64,000 nt of DNA from NCBI RefSeq assembly GCF_040654195.1, contig NZ_JBFAHM010000021.1, forward strand, positions 27,054 through 91,053, read 5' to 3'. Below are positions 18,307 to 27,564 of this stretch, one piece after another. Below the pieces are notes generated by a model. That model worked only from the letters and a program-made list of their open reading frames with translations. It searched no databases and was not told the DNA's origin. Every line of letters begins with the position of its first letter. Within the stretch, counting starts at the first letter, position 1. A program made the translations under genes and the position numbers. The DNA comes from Hamadaea sp013361475. Its GTDB lineage: Bacteria > Actinomycetota > Actinomycetes > Mycobacteriales > Micromonosporaceae.

Positions 18307-18993
18307 GTGGGCCGTCCGGAGAAGCCGATCGAGATCATCGACGAGGTGGCGGCGTTCGCCATCGAGCTGCGCGCGCTCAAGGCCGCTCACGGTTCGCTGA
18401 CCTATCGTGACCTGGCCGCCCGTACGCACTATTCGCGTACGACGTTGGCCGAGGCGACCGCGGGCAAGAAACTGCCGAGTCTGCCGGTCGTGCTGGCCAT
18501 CGTGCGGGTGTGCGGCGGCGATCCCGGGCTCTGGCAGGCGCGCTGGGAGAAGATGCGCCAGCGGGCCGCTAACGTGCCGATTCTGCTGCCGGCTTTGCCG
18601 GAGCAGGAGGTGGCGGACGGGGCGGAGCCGGAGGCGGCAGGTTGTGGCACGGATGCCGCGACCGCGATCGCGCGCAAGATCGCCTGGCCCGAGCGCCGGC
18701 TCAACCTGGGCCAGGTCGAGTTGCGGTACTCGGCGCGGCAGGGAGCCGCGTGGGCGCGATTCGAGGGCTACGGATCGCTGGATCACCTGGCCGGGCAGCG
18801 TGAGGTCGAGATCGAGGTCGAGATCGTCCGCGAGTCCGACGACCGGCGGTGCGCCGCGCGCGAGGCGTACTGCTTCGACTATCACTGGTGCGACATCCTG
18901 CTCAGCAGTGCCCGGCTACGCGCAGCCGCCCGGATCGTGGTCGACGGAAACCTGGTGGCCGAGGGCAGCACACCTTGGTTCGCCGTCGGCTGA
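18307..18993 (+). CDS. XRE-type helix-turn-helix regulator with unknown C-terminal domain
   Basis: The first ~70 residues form an HTH of the actinobacterial type (LTYRDLAARTHYSRTTLAEATAGKKLPSLPVVLAIVRVCGG is spread over residues 37-77). It matches the N-terminal domain seen in regulators with sensor C-termini. The remaining ~130 residues contain a beta-rich region with acidic strands (REVEIEVEIVRES) and several Cys/His residues and match no family I know. The GTG at 18307 follows a CACTAT sequence by 5 nt, with no ribosome site, suggesting a leaderless start. Confidence 0.75.
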   Translation: MGRPEKPIEIIDEVAAFAIELRALKAAHGSLTYRDLAARTHYSRTTLAEATAGKKLPSLPVVLAIVRVCGGDPGLWQARWEKMRQRAANVPILLPALPEQEVADGAEPEAAGCGTDAATAIARKIAWPERRLNLGQVELRYSARQGAAWARFEGYGSLDHLAGQREVEIEVEIVRESDDRRCAAREAYCFDYHWCDILLSSARLRAAARIVVDGNLVAEGSTPWFAVG

Positions 18994-18999
18994 CGGCGA

Positions 19000-19761
19000 T
19001 CAGCTCCAGACCGACAGGGTCACGAGCAACCCCGGATGATCGGTGGTCCCGGCGGTGTCGAGCCGCTCCGCGCGGAGCACGGTCGCTTGGGTGGCCAGCA
19101 CATATTGCAGCCCACCGTCCGTGCTGGTGACCAACCCCGCCGGTACGCCGTCGAGCCGACGCAGGTTGAAGTCGCCGCCGACGACCACCGGCTGCGGAAG
19201 CGACGACACGACCGCCCCGAGCAGATACGCACGTTGCGAGGCTGCCACCCCGGAGTCGTGATCGGACAGATGGGTCGTGCAGGCGGCGTACCGGTCGGCG
19301 GTCAGGCACAGCCAGACCCGTTTCTCGGGATCCGCCGGATCCTGGGCCGGAAACACTCCGGTGTGGACAGTCGCCGTCCCGGCCGACCGCATCAGGACGC
19401 CGATCCCGTACTCCTGGCCGTCGCGGCACCGCGTCGCCAGACCCGTACGCCGGTCCGGAACCGGCTGGAAGGCCGACCGGACGGCCGAAGGATCCGGGAA
19501 AGCCGCGCGGAGCATCGTCACGTCGTCGCGGCACACTTCGTTGACCGTGACCACATCCGGGGCGTACGCCTTGATCAAAGCGGCGGCGCGGGCCACCGCC
19601 CGGCCGGTGAAGCACCCGGCGATGCCGCTGTCGCACAGGTTCAGCTGCATGGCGACGACGACGATCCGCGGCGGACTCGACGCGGTGATGCCAGCCATGA
19701 CCGCCACCACACCGGCCACGACCGCCGCCAGGCGGCCGAGCCGACGAGGTCGAGCAGCCAC
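19000..19761 (-). CDS. Endonuclease/exonuclease/phosphatase (EEP) family hydrolase, exported
   Basis: After an N-terminal membrane segment (LAAVVAGVVAVMAGITA), the protein has the EEP fold. QLNLC is the first metal strand, VVTVNEVCRDD carries the catalytic Glu, TTHLSDHDSG is the central His region, VVGGDFNLRR contributes the Asp/Asn pair, and TTDHPGLLVTL contains the terminal Asp-His. Substrates of this fold range from DNA to phospholipids; the signal segment points to an extracellular role. The start is taken as the GTG at 19761, just after the upstream gene's stop; an extension into the upstream gene is less likely. Confidence 0.8.
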   Translation of the reverse strand: MAARPRRLGRLAAVVAGVVAVMAGITASSPPRIVVVAMQLNLCDSGIAGCFTGRAVARAAALIKAYAPDVVTVNEVCRDDVTMLRAAFPDPSAVRSAFQPVPDRRTGLATRCRDGQEYGIGVLMRSAGTATVHTGVFPAQDPADPEKRVWLCLTADRYAACTTHLSDHDSGVAASQRAYLLGAVVSSLPQPVVVGGDFNLRRLDGVPAGLVTSTDGGLQYVLATQATVLRAERLDTAGTTDHPGLLVTLSVWS

Positions 19762-19765
19762 GTGC

Positions 19766-20029
19766 TCAGTGTGCCTCGCGAGCGCCTTCGGCGGCGGCCA
19801 GGCCGGGGATGACGAAGTCGGGCACCGCGTGCCCGGCGGCGATGTGCGCCCGGACATGCTCGATCATCCGGCCCGGAGTCGCCTCCAGGTGACTCGGGAG
19901 GTCGCCGAGCCCGTCGGCCGGATACAAGAGGCAGGAGCAGCACACGACGCCGTCGTCCGTGTCGTAGATGTAGACGGCCGAGTCGTACTCGTGTGGCCGG
20001 CCGGGACTGCTCCACCGCACATAGCTCAC
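19766..20029 (-). CDS. Hypothetical small protein (87 aa)
   Basis: This acidic soluble protein contains a Cys-Cys-x-Cys cluster (GVVCCSCLLYPADG) and an HVRAHIAAGHAVPDF helix. I do not recognise a family. The GTG at 20029 has a TACGCT -10 box (20036-20041) exactly 6 nt upstream, which supports a leaderless start. It ends 5 nt before the EEP hydrolase gene, so the two are likely co-transcribed. The Cys/His content could bind zinc. Confidence 0.65.
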   Translation of the reverse strand: MSYVRWSSPGRPHEYDSAVYIYDTDDGVVCCSCLLYPADGLGDLPSHLEATPGRMIEHVRAHIAAGHAVPDFVIPGLAAAEGAREAH

Positions 20030-20130
20030 CGTCGCAGCGTAGGCCGCTGCGACCTCGTGAGTGAAATGTCCGATACTGCCGTCGTGAAAGTCCCCCGACT
20101 GACCGGCCGTGAGCTGGGTAGTTGTGGCCG

Positions 20131-21933
20131 ATGGTGATCGGCACGGGGCGCGTCGACGGCTACGCGGCGCTGCGCGACTACGCCGTGGTCGGCGACGGGC
20201 GTACCGCCGCGTTGATCGCCCCTGACGGCACGGTGGACTGGCTGACCTGGCCCGATCTCGACTCGCCCAGCGTGTTCGGGGCGATCCTGGACGCCGGTCG
20301 TGGGGGAAGCTTCCGCCTCCACCCCCGGGTCCCGTTCACCTCCGGCCGCAGGTACCGGCCGAACACCAACGTCCTGGAGACGACCTTCACCACCGCCGCC
20401 GGGACCGTCGTGGTGACCGATGCGCTCACGCTGCAGGACGATCATCCGCTGGGGCCGGCGCGCGAACTGGTCCGCCAGATCACCTGCGTCGAGGGTGCGG
20501 TGCCGATCGAATGGGCGGTCGAACCGCGGTTCGGCTACGCGGCGGTCACTCCGCGCGTACAGCGCCGCGCGGGGTCGCTCATCGCGAGCCACCAGGGCCA
20601 GGCGCTGGCCGTATCGGCCTGGGACGCGGGCACGCCAGACCACCGCGACGGGTCGATTCACGGCAGCGCGATCCTGCGTCCCGGTCCGGGCGCGGTGATC
20701 GCCCTCAGCTACGCCGACCTCGAACCGCTCGTGCTTCCCACGCGAAGTGAATGCGAAGATCGGCTGGTACGCACAACGCAGATCTGGCGTGAGTGGACGT
20801 CTGAACGCACCTACCACGGGCGGTGGCGCGACGCGGTGTTGCGTAGTGCGCTGGCGTTGAAGCTGCTCGTCTTCGCCCCCTCGGCCGCCGTGGCGGCCGC
20901 CGCCACGTGCTCGCTGCCCGAGAGCATCGGCGGCGTACGCAACTGGGACTACCGCTATTCGTGGATCCGCGACTCGGTGTTCACCCTGAACGCCTTCCTG
21001 CAGCTCGACTGCACCGAGGAGGCGATCGCCTACTTCTGGTGGCTGATGCACGCTTCGCAGCTGACGCATCCCCGGCTCCGGGTGCTCTACCGGCTCGACG
21101 GCGGGCCGCACGCCACGGAACGGACGCTGCCGCTGGAGGGGCATCGCCGATCCCAGCCGGTACGCGTCGGCAACGCCGCCGCCGGGCAGTTGCAGCTGGA
21201 CACCTACGGGGAGCTGCTGCAGACCGCCCGCCTGTACGCCGCCCGCCTGGGGCGTCTCGACGCGGACATCGGCCGCCGCCTGGCCCAGATCGCCGACCTG
21301 GTCTGCCGCATCTGGCGGGAGCCCGACGCCGGCATCTGGGAGGTACGCAGTCCGCCCCAGCACTTCACCCAGTCGAAGATGATGTGCTGGATCGCCTTGG
21401 ACGCCGCGCTCGACCTGGCCGAGTCGGGCCTGATCCCCCGCCGTCATGCCGAACGCTGGCGGGCCGAACGGGCCGCCCTGGCGAGCTTCATCGACGGCGA
21501 GTGCTTCAGCGACCGCGTCGGCGGCTACGTGCGATCGGCCGGAAGCAGCGAGGTGGACGCGGGCGTCCTGCTGGGTCTGCTGAACGGATTCCGGCCCGCC
21601 GATCCTCGCCGGCTGACCAGCACGGTGCAAGCCGTCCAACGGGAGCTGCGGCATGGCCCATACGTCTACCGCTACCTGTCGGAGGACGGCGTACGCGGGT
21701 CGGAGGGCGCCTTCCTGGCCTGCTCGTTCTGGCTCGCCGAGGCCCTCGCCCGGTTCGGGCGGCCCGACGAGGCGGCGCCGCTCATGGACGACCTGGTCGG
21801 GCTGGCCAACGACGTCGGCCTCTACAGCGAGGAGATCGACCCCAGCACCGGCGAGTTCCTCGGCAACCTGCCCCAGGGCCTGTCCCACCTGGCGCTGATC
21901 AGCGCCGCCGCCGCGATCGGGGACGCCCGGTGA
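20131..21933 (+). CDS. Glycoside hydrolase family 15 protein (glucoamylase/trehalase-like)
   Basis: The cytosolic-type GH15 protein of about 600 residues has an N-terminal beta-sandwich (GLIAPDGTVDWLTWPDLDSPSVF-like region near residues 20-45). An (alpha/alpha)6 barrel follows with NWDYRYSWIRDSVFTLNAF, and a later acidic catalytic region including WEVRSPPQHFTQSKMMCW. It has no signal peptide. Members hydrolyse alpha-glucans or trehalose. The ATG at 20131 is preferred over the TTG at 20122. Its stop overlaps the next gene's GTG. Confidence 0.88.
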   Translation: MVIGTGRVDGYAALRDYAVVGDGRTAALIAPDGTVDWLTWPDLDSPSVFGAILDAGRGGSFRLHPRVPFTSGRRYRPNTNVLETTFTTAAGTVVVTDALTLQDDHPLGPARELVRQITCVEGAVPIEWAVEPRFGYAAVTPRVQRRAGSLIASHQGQALAVSAWDAGTPDHRDGSIHGSAILRPGPGAVIALSYADLEPLVLPTRSECEDRLVRTTQIWREWTSERTYHGRWRDAVLRSALALKLLVFAPSAAVAAAATCSLPESIGGVRNWDYRYSWIRDSVFTLNAFLQLDCTEEAIAYFWWLMHASQLTHPRLRVLYRLDGGPHATERTLPLEGHRRSQPVRVGNAAAGQLQLDTYGELLQTARLYAARLGRLDADIGRRLAQIADLVCRIWREPDAGIWEVRSPPQHFTQSKMMCWIALDAALDLAESGLIPRRHAERWRAERAALASFIDGECFSDRVGGYVRSAGSSEVDAGVLLGLLNGFRPADPRRLTSTVQAVQRELRHGPYVYRYLSEDGVRGSEGAFLACSFWLAEALARFGRPDEAAPLMDDLVGLANDVGLYSEEIDPSTGEFLGNLPQGLSHLALISAAAAIGDAR

Positions 21934-22412
21934 ACGTCTGGGCCGCCCTGGCCGGTGGCTTCGTCGGCACGGTCCTGCTGACGACCGCGATGCGGATGGC
22001 CAACGAGCTGAAGCTCACCCGGACCGACCTGCCGTTCCTGCTCGGCACGATCTTCACCGACGACCGGTCGCTCGCCAAGGCGCTCGGTTACCTGATCCAT
22101 TTCGTCAACGGGCAGGTCTTCGCCCTGCTCTACGTCGCGGTGTTCGCCGCCCTCGGGTACGCGAGCTGGTGGCTCGGCGCGCTGTTCGGTCTGCTGCACG
22201 GGCTGTTCGCCGCGACGGCGATCGTGACCGTGCTGCTGCCGCTCGTCCATCCCCGCATGGGTACGCCGTTCACGAGCGCCCCGCGGGCGGCGCAACTGGA
22301 GACGCCCGGCTTCCTCATGCTCAACTACGGCCTCAGCACGCCCGTCGTGATGCTGCTCGCGCATGTCGCGTACGGGGCGATCATCGGCGCCTTCGTCCAG
22401 CTCGCGGCCTGA
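21930..22412 (+). CDS. Conserved membrane protein (160 aa), coupled to the GH15 gene
   Basis: The protein has four predicted membrane helices, a basic loop and a glycine/alanine-rich core (GYLIHFVNGQVFALLYVAVFAALG spans one helix pair). It resembles the hypothetical integral membrane proteins of actinobacteria with no assigned function. Its GTG lies within the GTGA overlap of the GH15 stop, so it is translated with that gene. Confidence 0.75.
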   Translation: MNVWAALAGGFVGTVLLTTAMRMANELKLTRTDLPFLLGTIFTDDRSLAKALGYLIHFVNGQVFALLYVAVFAALGYASWWLGALFGLLHGLFAATAIVTVLLPLVHPRMGTPFTSAPRAAQLETPGFLMLNYGLSTPVVMLLAHVAYGAIIGAFVQLAA

Positions 22413-22450
22413 CCGTCCGGCCGTTCGTCGTGGGAGGTAAGTTCGCGATC

Positions 22451-23281
22451 ATGGATTCGGTGATCACCACCGACGGCCGCATGCTCGCCGTCGAGGAGTA
22501 CGGCGTGCCCAGCGGGATGCCCGTCGTCTATCTGCACGGCACCCCGATGAGCCGGCTCGCCCGTCATCCCGACGACCAGATCTTCGCCGACCTCGGCATC
22601 CGCCTGATCACCTACGACCGGCCCGGGTTCGGCCGCTCGACCGCCCTGCCCGGCCGGATCGTGGCCGACGCGGCGGAGGACGTGGCCACCATCGCCGACA
22701 CCCTCGGCCTGGGGCGCTTCGCCGTCTTCGGGGTCTCCGGCGGCGGGCCGCACGCTTTGGCCACTGCGGCGGCGTACCCGCACCGAATCTCGCGGGTGGC
22801 GACCCTCGCGAGCCTGGCGCCGTGCGACGCGGACGGCCTGGACTGGACCGCCGGCATGACCGACGGCAACCGGGCGAGCTCCGCCGCGGCCCGCAGCGGG
22901 CGCGACGAGCTGACCGCGCACCTCACCCGGGCCGCTGAGACACCGCTGCCGTTCCCCGAGCGCGACCTGGCCGTGCTGAGCCGGCCGGAGATCGCCGCGA
23001 TGGTCCAGCCGGCGATGGCCGAGGCGTTGGCGCCGGGCCTGGCCGGCTGGGTGGACGACGTGCTCGCGCTCTACGGCCTGCCGTGGGGATTCGCCCCGCG
23101 AACCGTCCGCGTGCCCACCCTCCTGTGGCACGGTGAGCTGGACGAACTCGTGCCGGTGGCGCACAGCCGCTGGCTGGCCGACCGCATCCCGGACGCCACC
23201 CTGGTGACCCACCCCGACTCGTCCCACGCGGGTCATTTCGACGCGACCCGGGAGACGCTCGCCTGGCTGACCCGGCCCTGA
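22451..23281 (+). CDS. Alpha/beta hydrolase
   Basis: The 276-residue protein shows the hydrolase order: the oxyanion HGTPMSR, the nucleophile elbow GVSGGGPHAL with its Ser, the acid in LWHGELDELVP and the His in DSSHAGHF. No signal peptide is seen. The ATG at 22451 has a GGGAGG site 13 nt upstream; an earlier GTG is possible. It is on the same strand as the GH15 pair but 39 nt away. Substrate is unknown. Confidence 0.85.
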   Translation: MDSVITTDGRMLAVEEYGVPSGMPVVYLHGTPMSRLARHPDDQIFADLGIRLITYDRPGFGRSTALPGRIVADAAEDVATIADTLGLGRFAVFGVSGGGPHALATAAAYPHRISRVATLASLAPCDADGLDWTAGMTDGNRASSAAARSGRDELTAHLTRAAETPLPFPERDLAVLSRPEIAAMVQPAMAEALAPGLAGWVDDVLALYGLPWGFAPRTVRVPTLLWHGELDELVPVAHSRWLADRIPDATLVTHPDSSHAGHFDATRETLAWLTRP

Positions 23282-23287
23282 CCGTCC

Positions 23288-24562
23288 TCACCAGACAGTG
23301 TGGAACAGGTGGTTGACGAGCAGGGCCACGACCGCCTGCAGGGCCAGCCAGAACGGTCGCGACCGCGGCGGCAGCAGCACGGCGGCCGCCGGTAGCCAGA
23401 TCGCGAAGGGCAGCCAGATGCGTTCGACCTCGGCCTTGCTGAGGCCGGACAGGTCGGCGACGACGATCGCCGCCATCGCACCCAGGCACAGCAGGCCGGC
23501 CGGTCCGGCCCGCACGACCACCGCGCGCCGGGCGGCGGCGAACCCGGCCGGCCCGGCGCTGACGGCCAGGGCGGCCAGGTCAGCCCAGACCCAGTACCAG
23601 TACGGCCGCTGTGCCGCGATCCCCTGGTAGTAGCGGACCCGGACGGCGGCGTACCCGTCGAACCACCAGAATCCGGCGAGGGCGAAGGCACCGACGACGG
23701 GGAGCGCGCCCAGCGTGGCCCACGCCAGTGGCGTCCAGCGACGGGCGGCGATCGCGACCGCCAAGGCCGGGAACACCATCAGGACCAGGCCGTAGGACAG
23801 GAAACAGGCGAAGCCGAACAGGACCCCGGCGAGGACCGCGAGCCACGACCGGCGTACGCCGGCGGCGAGCAGCGCCACGGCGACCGCCGTCACGCCGAGG
23901 AACAGGCCGTCGCCGGAGACGCCGACCCACACCGCGCCGGGGAACAGCACGACGAACGGGACGGCCGCCCGAGCCGCCGGCTCGTCGCCGAGCGAACGCA
24001 GGGCCGACGGCACCGCGACCGCGGCCAGACAACCGACGGCGACGCACACCAGCCCGGCCGCCGCCCCGCCGGACAGCCCGATCCGGTCGAGGACGGCGAA
24101 CACGAGCAGCGCGCCCGGCGGGTGGCCGGCCGCCTGGGTGTTCCAGGAATCGGGCTGGAAATCGAGAATGCGCGAGGCGTACGTGCGGATCATCGCCGGG
24201 ATGCCGCCCGCGTTCGGCAGCGCCGCCAGGTACTCGGCGTCGACGGTCAGCCGCGTGGCGACACCGTCCCGCCACCCGTCCACCAGGGCGAGGCCGAGCG
24301 TCCACGCCAGCGCGGTGGCGTACGCCGCCGCCAGGAGCCGCCGCCAGGACAGCGCGGCGGCCACCCGCGTACCGCCCAGCACCACGGCCACCCCGACCAC
24401 CAGCGCGGGCACCGTTCCCGGCCCGACATGGGGGTGCCACAGCGCGTACAGCGGCGGGGTCGCCGCCTGCACGCCGACGGACACTCCGACGACGGCGGCC
24501 GCCCCGACGAGCAGGCCGGTGAACGCCAGCGTGACGAGATCGCCGCGCGAGAGCAGTCTCAC
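23288..24562 (-). CDS. Polytopic membrane glycosyltransferase-like protein
   Basis: The 424-residue protein has about ten to twelve hydrophobic helices and a large loop after helix two (DGWRDGVATRLTVDAEYLA, DFQPDSWNTQAAGHPPGALLVF). This topology fits GT-C type lipid-linked glycosyl- or mannosyltransferases. I see no diagnostic catalytic motif, so this is a fold-level call. Its GTG overlaps the stop of the epimerase gene (GTGA), so the pair is one operon, facing the GT2-containing operon at 25671. Confidence 0.7.
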   Translation of the reverse strand: MRLLSRGDLVTLAFTGLLVGAAAVVGVSVGVQAATPPLYALWHPHVGPGTVPALVVGVAVVLGGTRVAAALSWRRLLAAAYATALAWTLGLALVDGWRDGVATRLTVDAEYLAALPNAGGIPAMIRTYASRILDFQPDSWNTQAAGHPPGALLVFAVLDRIGLSGGAAAGLVCVAVGCLAAVAVPSALRSLGDEPAARAAVPFVVLFPGAVWVGVSGDGLFLGVTAVAVALLAAGVRRSWLAVLAGVLFGFACFLSYGLVLMVFPALAVAIAARRWTPLAWATLGALPVVGAFALAGFWWFDGYAAVRVRYYQGIAAQRPYWYWVWADLAALAVSAGPAGFAAARRAVVVRAGPAGLLCLGAMAAIVVADLSGLSKAEVERIWLPFAIWLPAAAVLLPPRSRPFWLALQAVVALLVNHLFHTVW

Positions 24563-25557
24563 GCCGGGACGGCCGCGAACTCGGCCATTCCTTCCTCGAA
24601 CGGAATCGCCGCGGTGAAGCCCAGCTCGCGGCGGGCCCGTTCGGGGGACGCGACGATGTGGCGGACGTCGCCGGCGCGGAACCGGCCGGTGACCACCGGC
24701 TGCGGCCCGTCCATCACGGTCGCCAGGGTGGCGGCCATCTCGCCGACGGTGTGCGGAACGCCGGAGGCGATGTTGAACGCCCGGAACGGCCGGCTCGTGC
24801 TGCTGTCCAACCAGGACAGCGCGGCTTCGTTGGCGGCGGCGATGTCGGCGACGTGGACGAAGTCCCGCCGTTGCCGGCCGTCCTCGAACACCTGCGGCGC
24901 TTGCCCGCCGGCCAGCGACGAGCGGAAGATCGCGGCCACGCCGGCGTACGGGGTGTCGCGCGGCATGCCAGGGCCGTAGACGTTGTGGTAGCGCAAGGCC
25001 GCGCATCGGCTGCCCGACGCGTGCGCCCACGCCGCCGCGAGGTGCTCCTGCGCCAGCTTCGTGGCCGCGTACACACTGCGCGGGTCGAGCATCGCGTCCT
25101 CGTCGATCACCTCCGGCGTCAGGCCCGCGCCACACTGCGGGCAGGTGGGCTCGAAACGGCCCACGCTCAGGTCGCTCTCCCGGCGCACCTCCGCCCGCAC
25201 CAGCCCATGCTCCGCACAGGTGTACGCACCATCGCCGTACACCACCATCGAGGAGGCCAGCACCAGTCGGCCTACGCCGTGCCGGGCCATCGCCGCCAGC
25301 ACCACGGCGGTGCCGAGGTCGTTGCAGCCCGCGTACTCGGGCAGGTCCTGCAGGTCGACGCCGAGGCCGACCATGGCGGCCAGGTGGACGACGGCGTCAA
25401 CGCCGGACACCGCCCGGTCGACGGCGACGGGGTCGCGGACGTCCTCAGCGGCCCGCAGCGCCCGGTCGAAGACGCGTACGTCGTGTCCGGACGCGGTCAG
25501 CCGTTCGGCGACGCAGCGCCCGATGAACCCGGCCCCGCCGGTCACCAGAACCTTCAC
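24559..25557 (-). CDS. NAD-dependent sugar epimerase/dehydratase with zinc-knuckle insertion
   Basis: This is an extended short-chain dehydrogenase. The NAD loop VTGGAGFIG is at the N-terminus, the serine of LASSMVVYG and the YAATK pair follow, and GRQRRDFVHVADIA closes the substrate site. Between the core strands is an inserted segment with paired cysteines (YTCAEHG and CPQCGAG), as found in the dTDP-L-rhamnose 4-epimerase-like group. The product is therefore probably a nucleotide sugar for the adjacent membrane glycosyltransferase. The exact sugar is not determinable here. Confidence 0.85.
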   Translation of the reverse strand: MKVLVTGGAGFIGRCVAERLTASGHDVRVFDRALRAAEDVRDPVAVDRAVSGVDAVVHLAAMVGLGVDLQDLPEYAGCNDLGTAVVLAAMARHGVGRLVLASSMVVYGDGAYTCAEHGLVRAEVRRESDLSVGRFEPTCPQCGAGLTPEVIDEDAMLDPRSVYAATKLAQEHLAAAWAHASGSRCAALRYHNVYGPGMPRDTPYAGVAAIFRSSLAGGQAPQVFEDGRQRRDFVHVADIAAANEAALSWLDSSTSRPFRAFNIASGVPHTVGEMAATLATVMDGPQPVVTGRFRAGDVRHIVASPERARRELGFTAAIPFEEGMAEFAAVPA

Positions 25558-25670
25558 ACCCCTGACGCTAAGCGCCCCAGAGCGCTCAGCCGGGGAGGCG
25601 TCACGGGTTCGTAAGGATTTCGCCGAAGTCGTTAAGAATATCCGGGCGATTCCGGCGGTACGGTGCCCTC

Positions 25671-26321
25671 ATGGTCGACGTTATATTGCCGTGCCTCAAT
25701 GAAGCGGTAGCGTTGCCGCAGGTGCTGACCGGTCTGCCGACCGGCTATCGGGCCATCGTGGCGGACAACGGATCCACGGACGACTCGGTCGCGGTCGCCC
25801 GCGCGTTCGACGCCGAGGTCGTCCAGGTCCCCCAGCGAGGCTTCGGCGCGGCCGTCCACGCCGGACTGGAGGCGGCCACCTCCGAGGTGGTCTGTGTCGC
25901 CGACGCCGACGGATCGTTCGACCTGCGCGATCTGCCCACTGTGGTCGATCCCGTCGTCCACGGCACCGCCGACCTCATGCTCGGGCGGCGTACGCCCGGC
26001 CCCGGCGCCTGGCCGTGGCACGCACAGCGGGCCAACCACTTCCTCGCCTGGTGGCTACGCCGGGAACTCGGCGTCGACCTGCACGACCTCGGCCCGATGC
26101 GGGCGGCCCGGCGTACCGCCTGGCTGGGACTGGGCCTGCGCGACCGCCGCTTCGGCTATCCACTGGAGATGATCGTCGCCGCCGCCCGCGCCGGCTGGCG
26201 CATCGGCGAGGTCCCCATCGCGTACGCCCCGCGGGCCGAAGGCACGAAGTCGAAGGTGACCGGCACCGTGCTGGGCACCGCCCGGACCGTCCGGGACATG
26301 ACGAAGGTGCTGGCCGGATGA
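25671..26321 (+). CDS. Family 2 glycosyltransferase (polyprenyl-phosphate glycosyltransferase-like)
   Basis: The 216-residue GT-A enzyme has VDVILPCLNEAVALPQVL, the nucleotide strand ADNGSTDDSV, the metal motif DADGSFD and a basic C-terminal stretch (EGTKSKVTG). It has no membrane helices, like the soluble DPM1-type enzymes. The ATG has a TACGGT -10 box (25659-25664) 6 nt upstream, so the operon mRNA is probably leaderless. It is the first of five genes linked by ATGA overlaps. Confidence 0.87.
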   Translation: MVDVILPCLNEAVALPQVLTGLPTGYRAIVADNGSTDDSVAVARAFDAEVVQVPQRGFGAAVHAGLEAATSEVVCVADADGSFDLRDLPTVVDPVVHGTADLMLGRRTPGPGAWPWHAQRANHFLAWWLRRELGVDLHDLGPMRAARRTAWLGLGLRDRRFGYPLEMIVAAARAGWRIGEVPIAYAPRAEGTKSKVTGTVLGTARTVRDMTKVLAG

Positions 26322-26941
26322 GATCACAGGTGCTCGTGCTCGCCAAGCAGCCCGTGCCGGGCAGGGTGAAGACCCGCCTGTGCCCGCCCTGCACACCCGA
26401 GCAGGCCGCGGCGGTGGCGTACGCGGCGATCGAGGACACCCTGGACGCCGTCGATCGCAGTACGGCCCAGTGGCGGACGCTGGTCGCCGACGGGACGATG
26501 ACGCCCCGGCCACAGTGGCGGGTGGTGCCGCAGACCACCGGCGCCCTCGACGTACGCCTCGCGCACGCGTTCACGCGTACCGCCCAGCCCGGCACGGCGA
26601 CCCTGCTGATCGGCATGGACACGCCGCAGGCGACGCCCGCCCTGCTGGACGAGGCGAGCCGGGCGGTCGGCGACGCGGACGCCGCCCTCGGGCTGGCCGA
26701 GGACGGCGGCTGGTGGGCGCTGGCCCTGCGCGACCCGGCCGACGCCGAGCTGTTACGCGGAATTCCGACCTCCCGGCCGGACACCGGCGTACGCACCCTG
26801 CGGCGCCTGCGGGACAACGGCCTCCGCGTCGCCGAGCTGCCCGTGCTGCGCGACGTGGACACCGCCGACGACGCCGTCGAGGTCGCCCGGCACTGCCCGG
26901 AGGGGCGGTTCGCCGTGGCGGTTCGGGAGTGCCTCGGATGA
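26318..26941 (+). CDS. TIGR04282/DUF2064 family glycosyltransferase-like protein
   Basis: The 207-residue protein has the family hallmarks VLAKQPVPGRVKTRL at the N-terminus, IGMDTPQATPALL in the centre and LAEDGGWWALAL later. The family is related to nucleotidyl/glycosyl transferases and is annotated after arsenosugar biosynthesis, but in actinobacteria it usually sits beside GT2 and methyltransferase genes as here. ATGA overlaps at both ends show translational coupling. The real substrate is unknown. Confidence 0.85.
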   Translation: MRSQVLVLAKQPVPGRVKTRLCPPCTPEQAAAVAYAAIEDTLDAVDRSTAQWRTLVADGTMTPRPQWRVVPQTTGALDVRLAHAFTRTAQPGTATLLIGMDTPQATPALLDEASRAVGDADAALGLAEDGGWWALALRDPADAELLRGIPTSRPDTGVRTLRRLRDNGLRVAELPVLRDVDTADDAVEVARHCPEGRFAVAVRECLG

Positions 26942-27564
26942 TCACCGCGCTCGCCCTCTACAGCGGAGCGCTCCGGCGCGACCGCCGGCTGAGCCTGCTG
27001 GACCTCACCGGGCGCGCCCTGCGGCACCTCGACACCAAGACGTGGCACCGGCTACGGCCCGGGGACCGGGGCGTCCTGGATCGGTGTGCCGGCCCGACGC
27101 TGGACGTCGGCTGCGGACCCGGCCGTCTCGCCGCCGCGCTCACCACGACCGGGCTCGCCGCGCTCGGCATCGACGTCAGCCCCACCGCTGTCCGCCTCGC
27201 CCGCCGTCGTGGCGCGTACGCCGTGGCCGCCGACGTCTTCGGGCCGGTGCCAGGGGCGGGGACCTGGCAGCACGCGCTGCTCATCGACGGCAACATCGGC
27301 ATCGGCGGCGACCCCGCCCGGCTGTTGCGCCGCTGCGCCGACCTGCTGCGCCCGGCCGGAACCGTGCTGGTCGAGACCGATCCGCCGGGGACGGCCTGCT
27401 GGTCCGGCCGGGCCATCCTGCACGACGGCGACCGTGGCAGCACACCGTTCCCGTGGGCGCTGGTCGCCGCAGACCGGCTCGCCGGCCCGGCCGCCGAGGC
27501 GGGCCTGTGCGTCCACGAGACGTGGCACGAGGAGGGCCGATGGTTCGCCTGCCTCGGGCGGTGA
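26938..27564 (+). CDS. Class I SAM-dependent methyltransferase
   Basis: The protein has a canonical SAM site: LDVGCGPGRLAAALT (motif I), GIDVSPTAVRLARRRG (motif II acidic strand) and a post-I region ending LIDGNIGIGGD. It overlaps DUF2064 by ATGA and the next gene by 25 nt. A glycan or lipid intermediate of the operon is the likely substrate. Confidence 0.87.
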   Translation: MITALALYSGALRRDRRLSLLDLTGRALRHLDTKTWHRLRPGDRGVLDRCAGPTLDVGCGPGRLAAALTTTGLAALGIDVSPTAVRLARRRGAYAVAADVFGPVPGAGTWQHALLIDGNIGIGGDPARLLRRCADLLRPAGTVLVETDPPGTACWSGRAILHDGDRGSTPFPWALVAADRLAGPAAEAGLCVHETWHEEGRWFACLGR

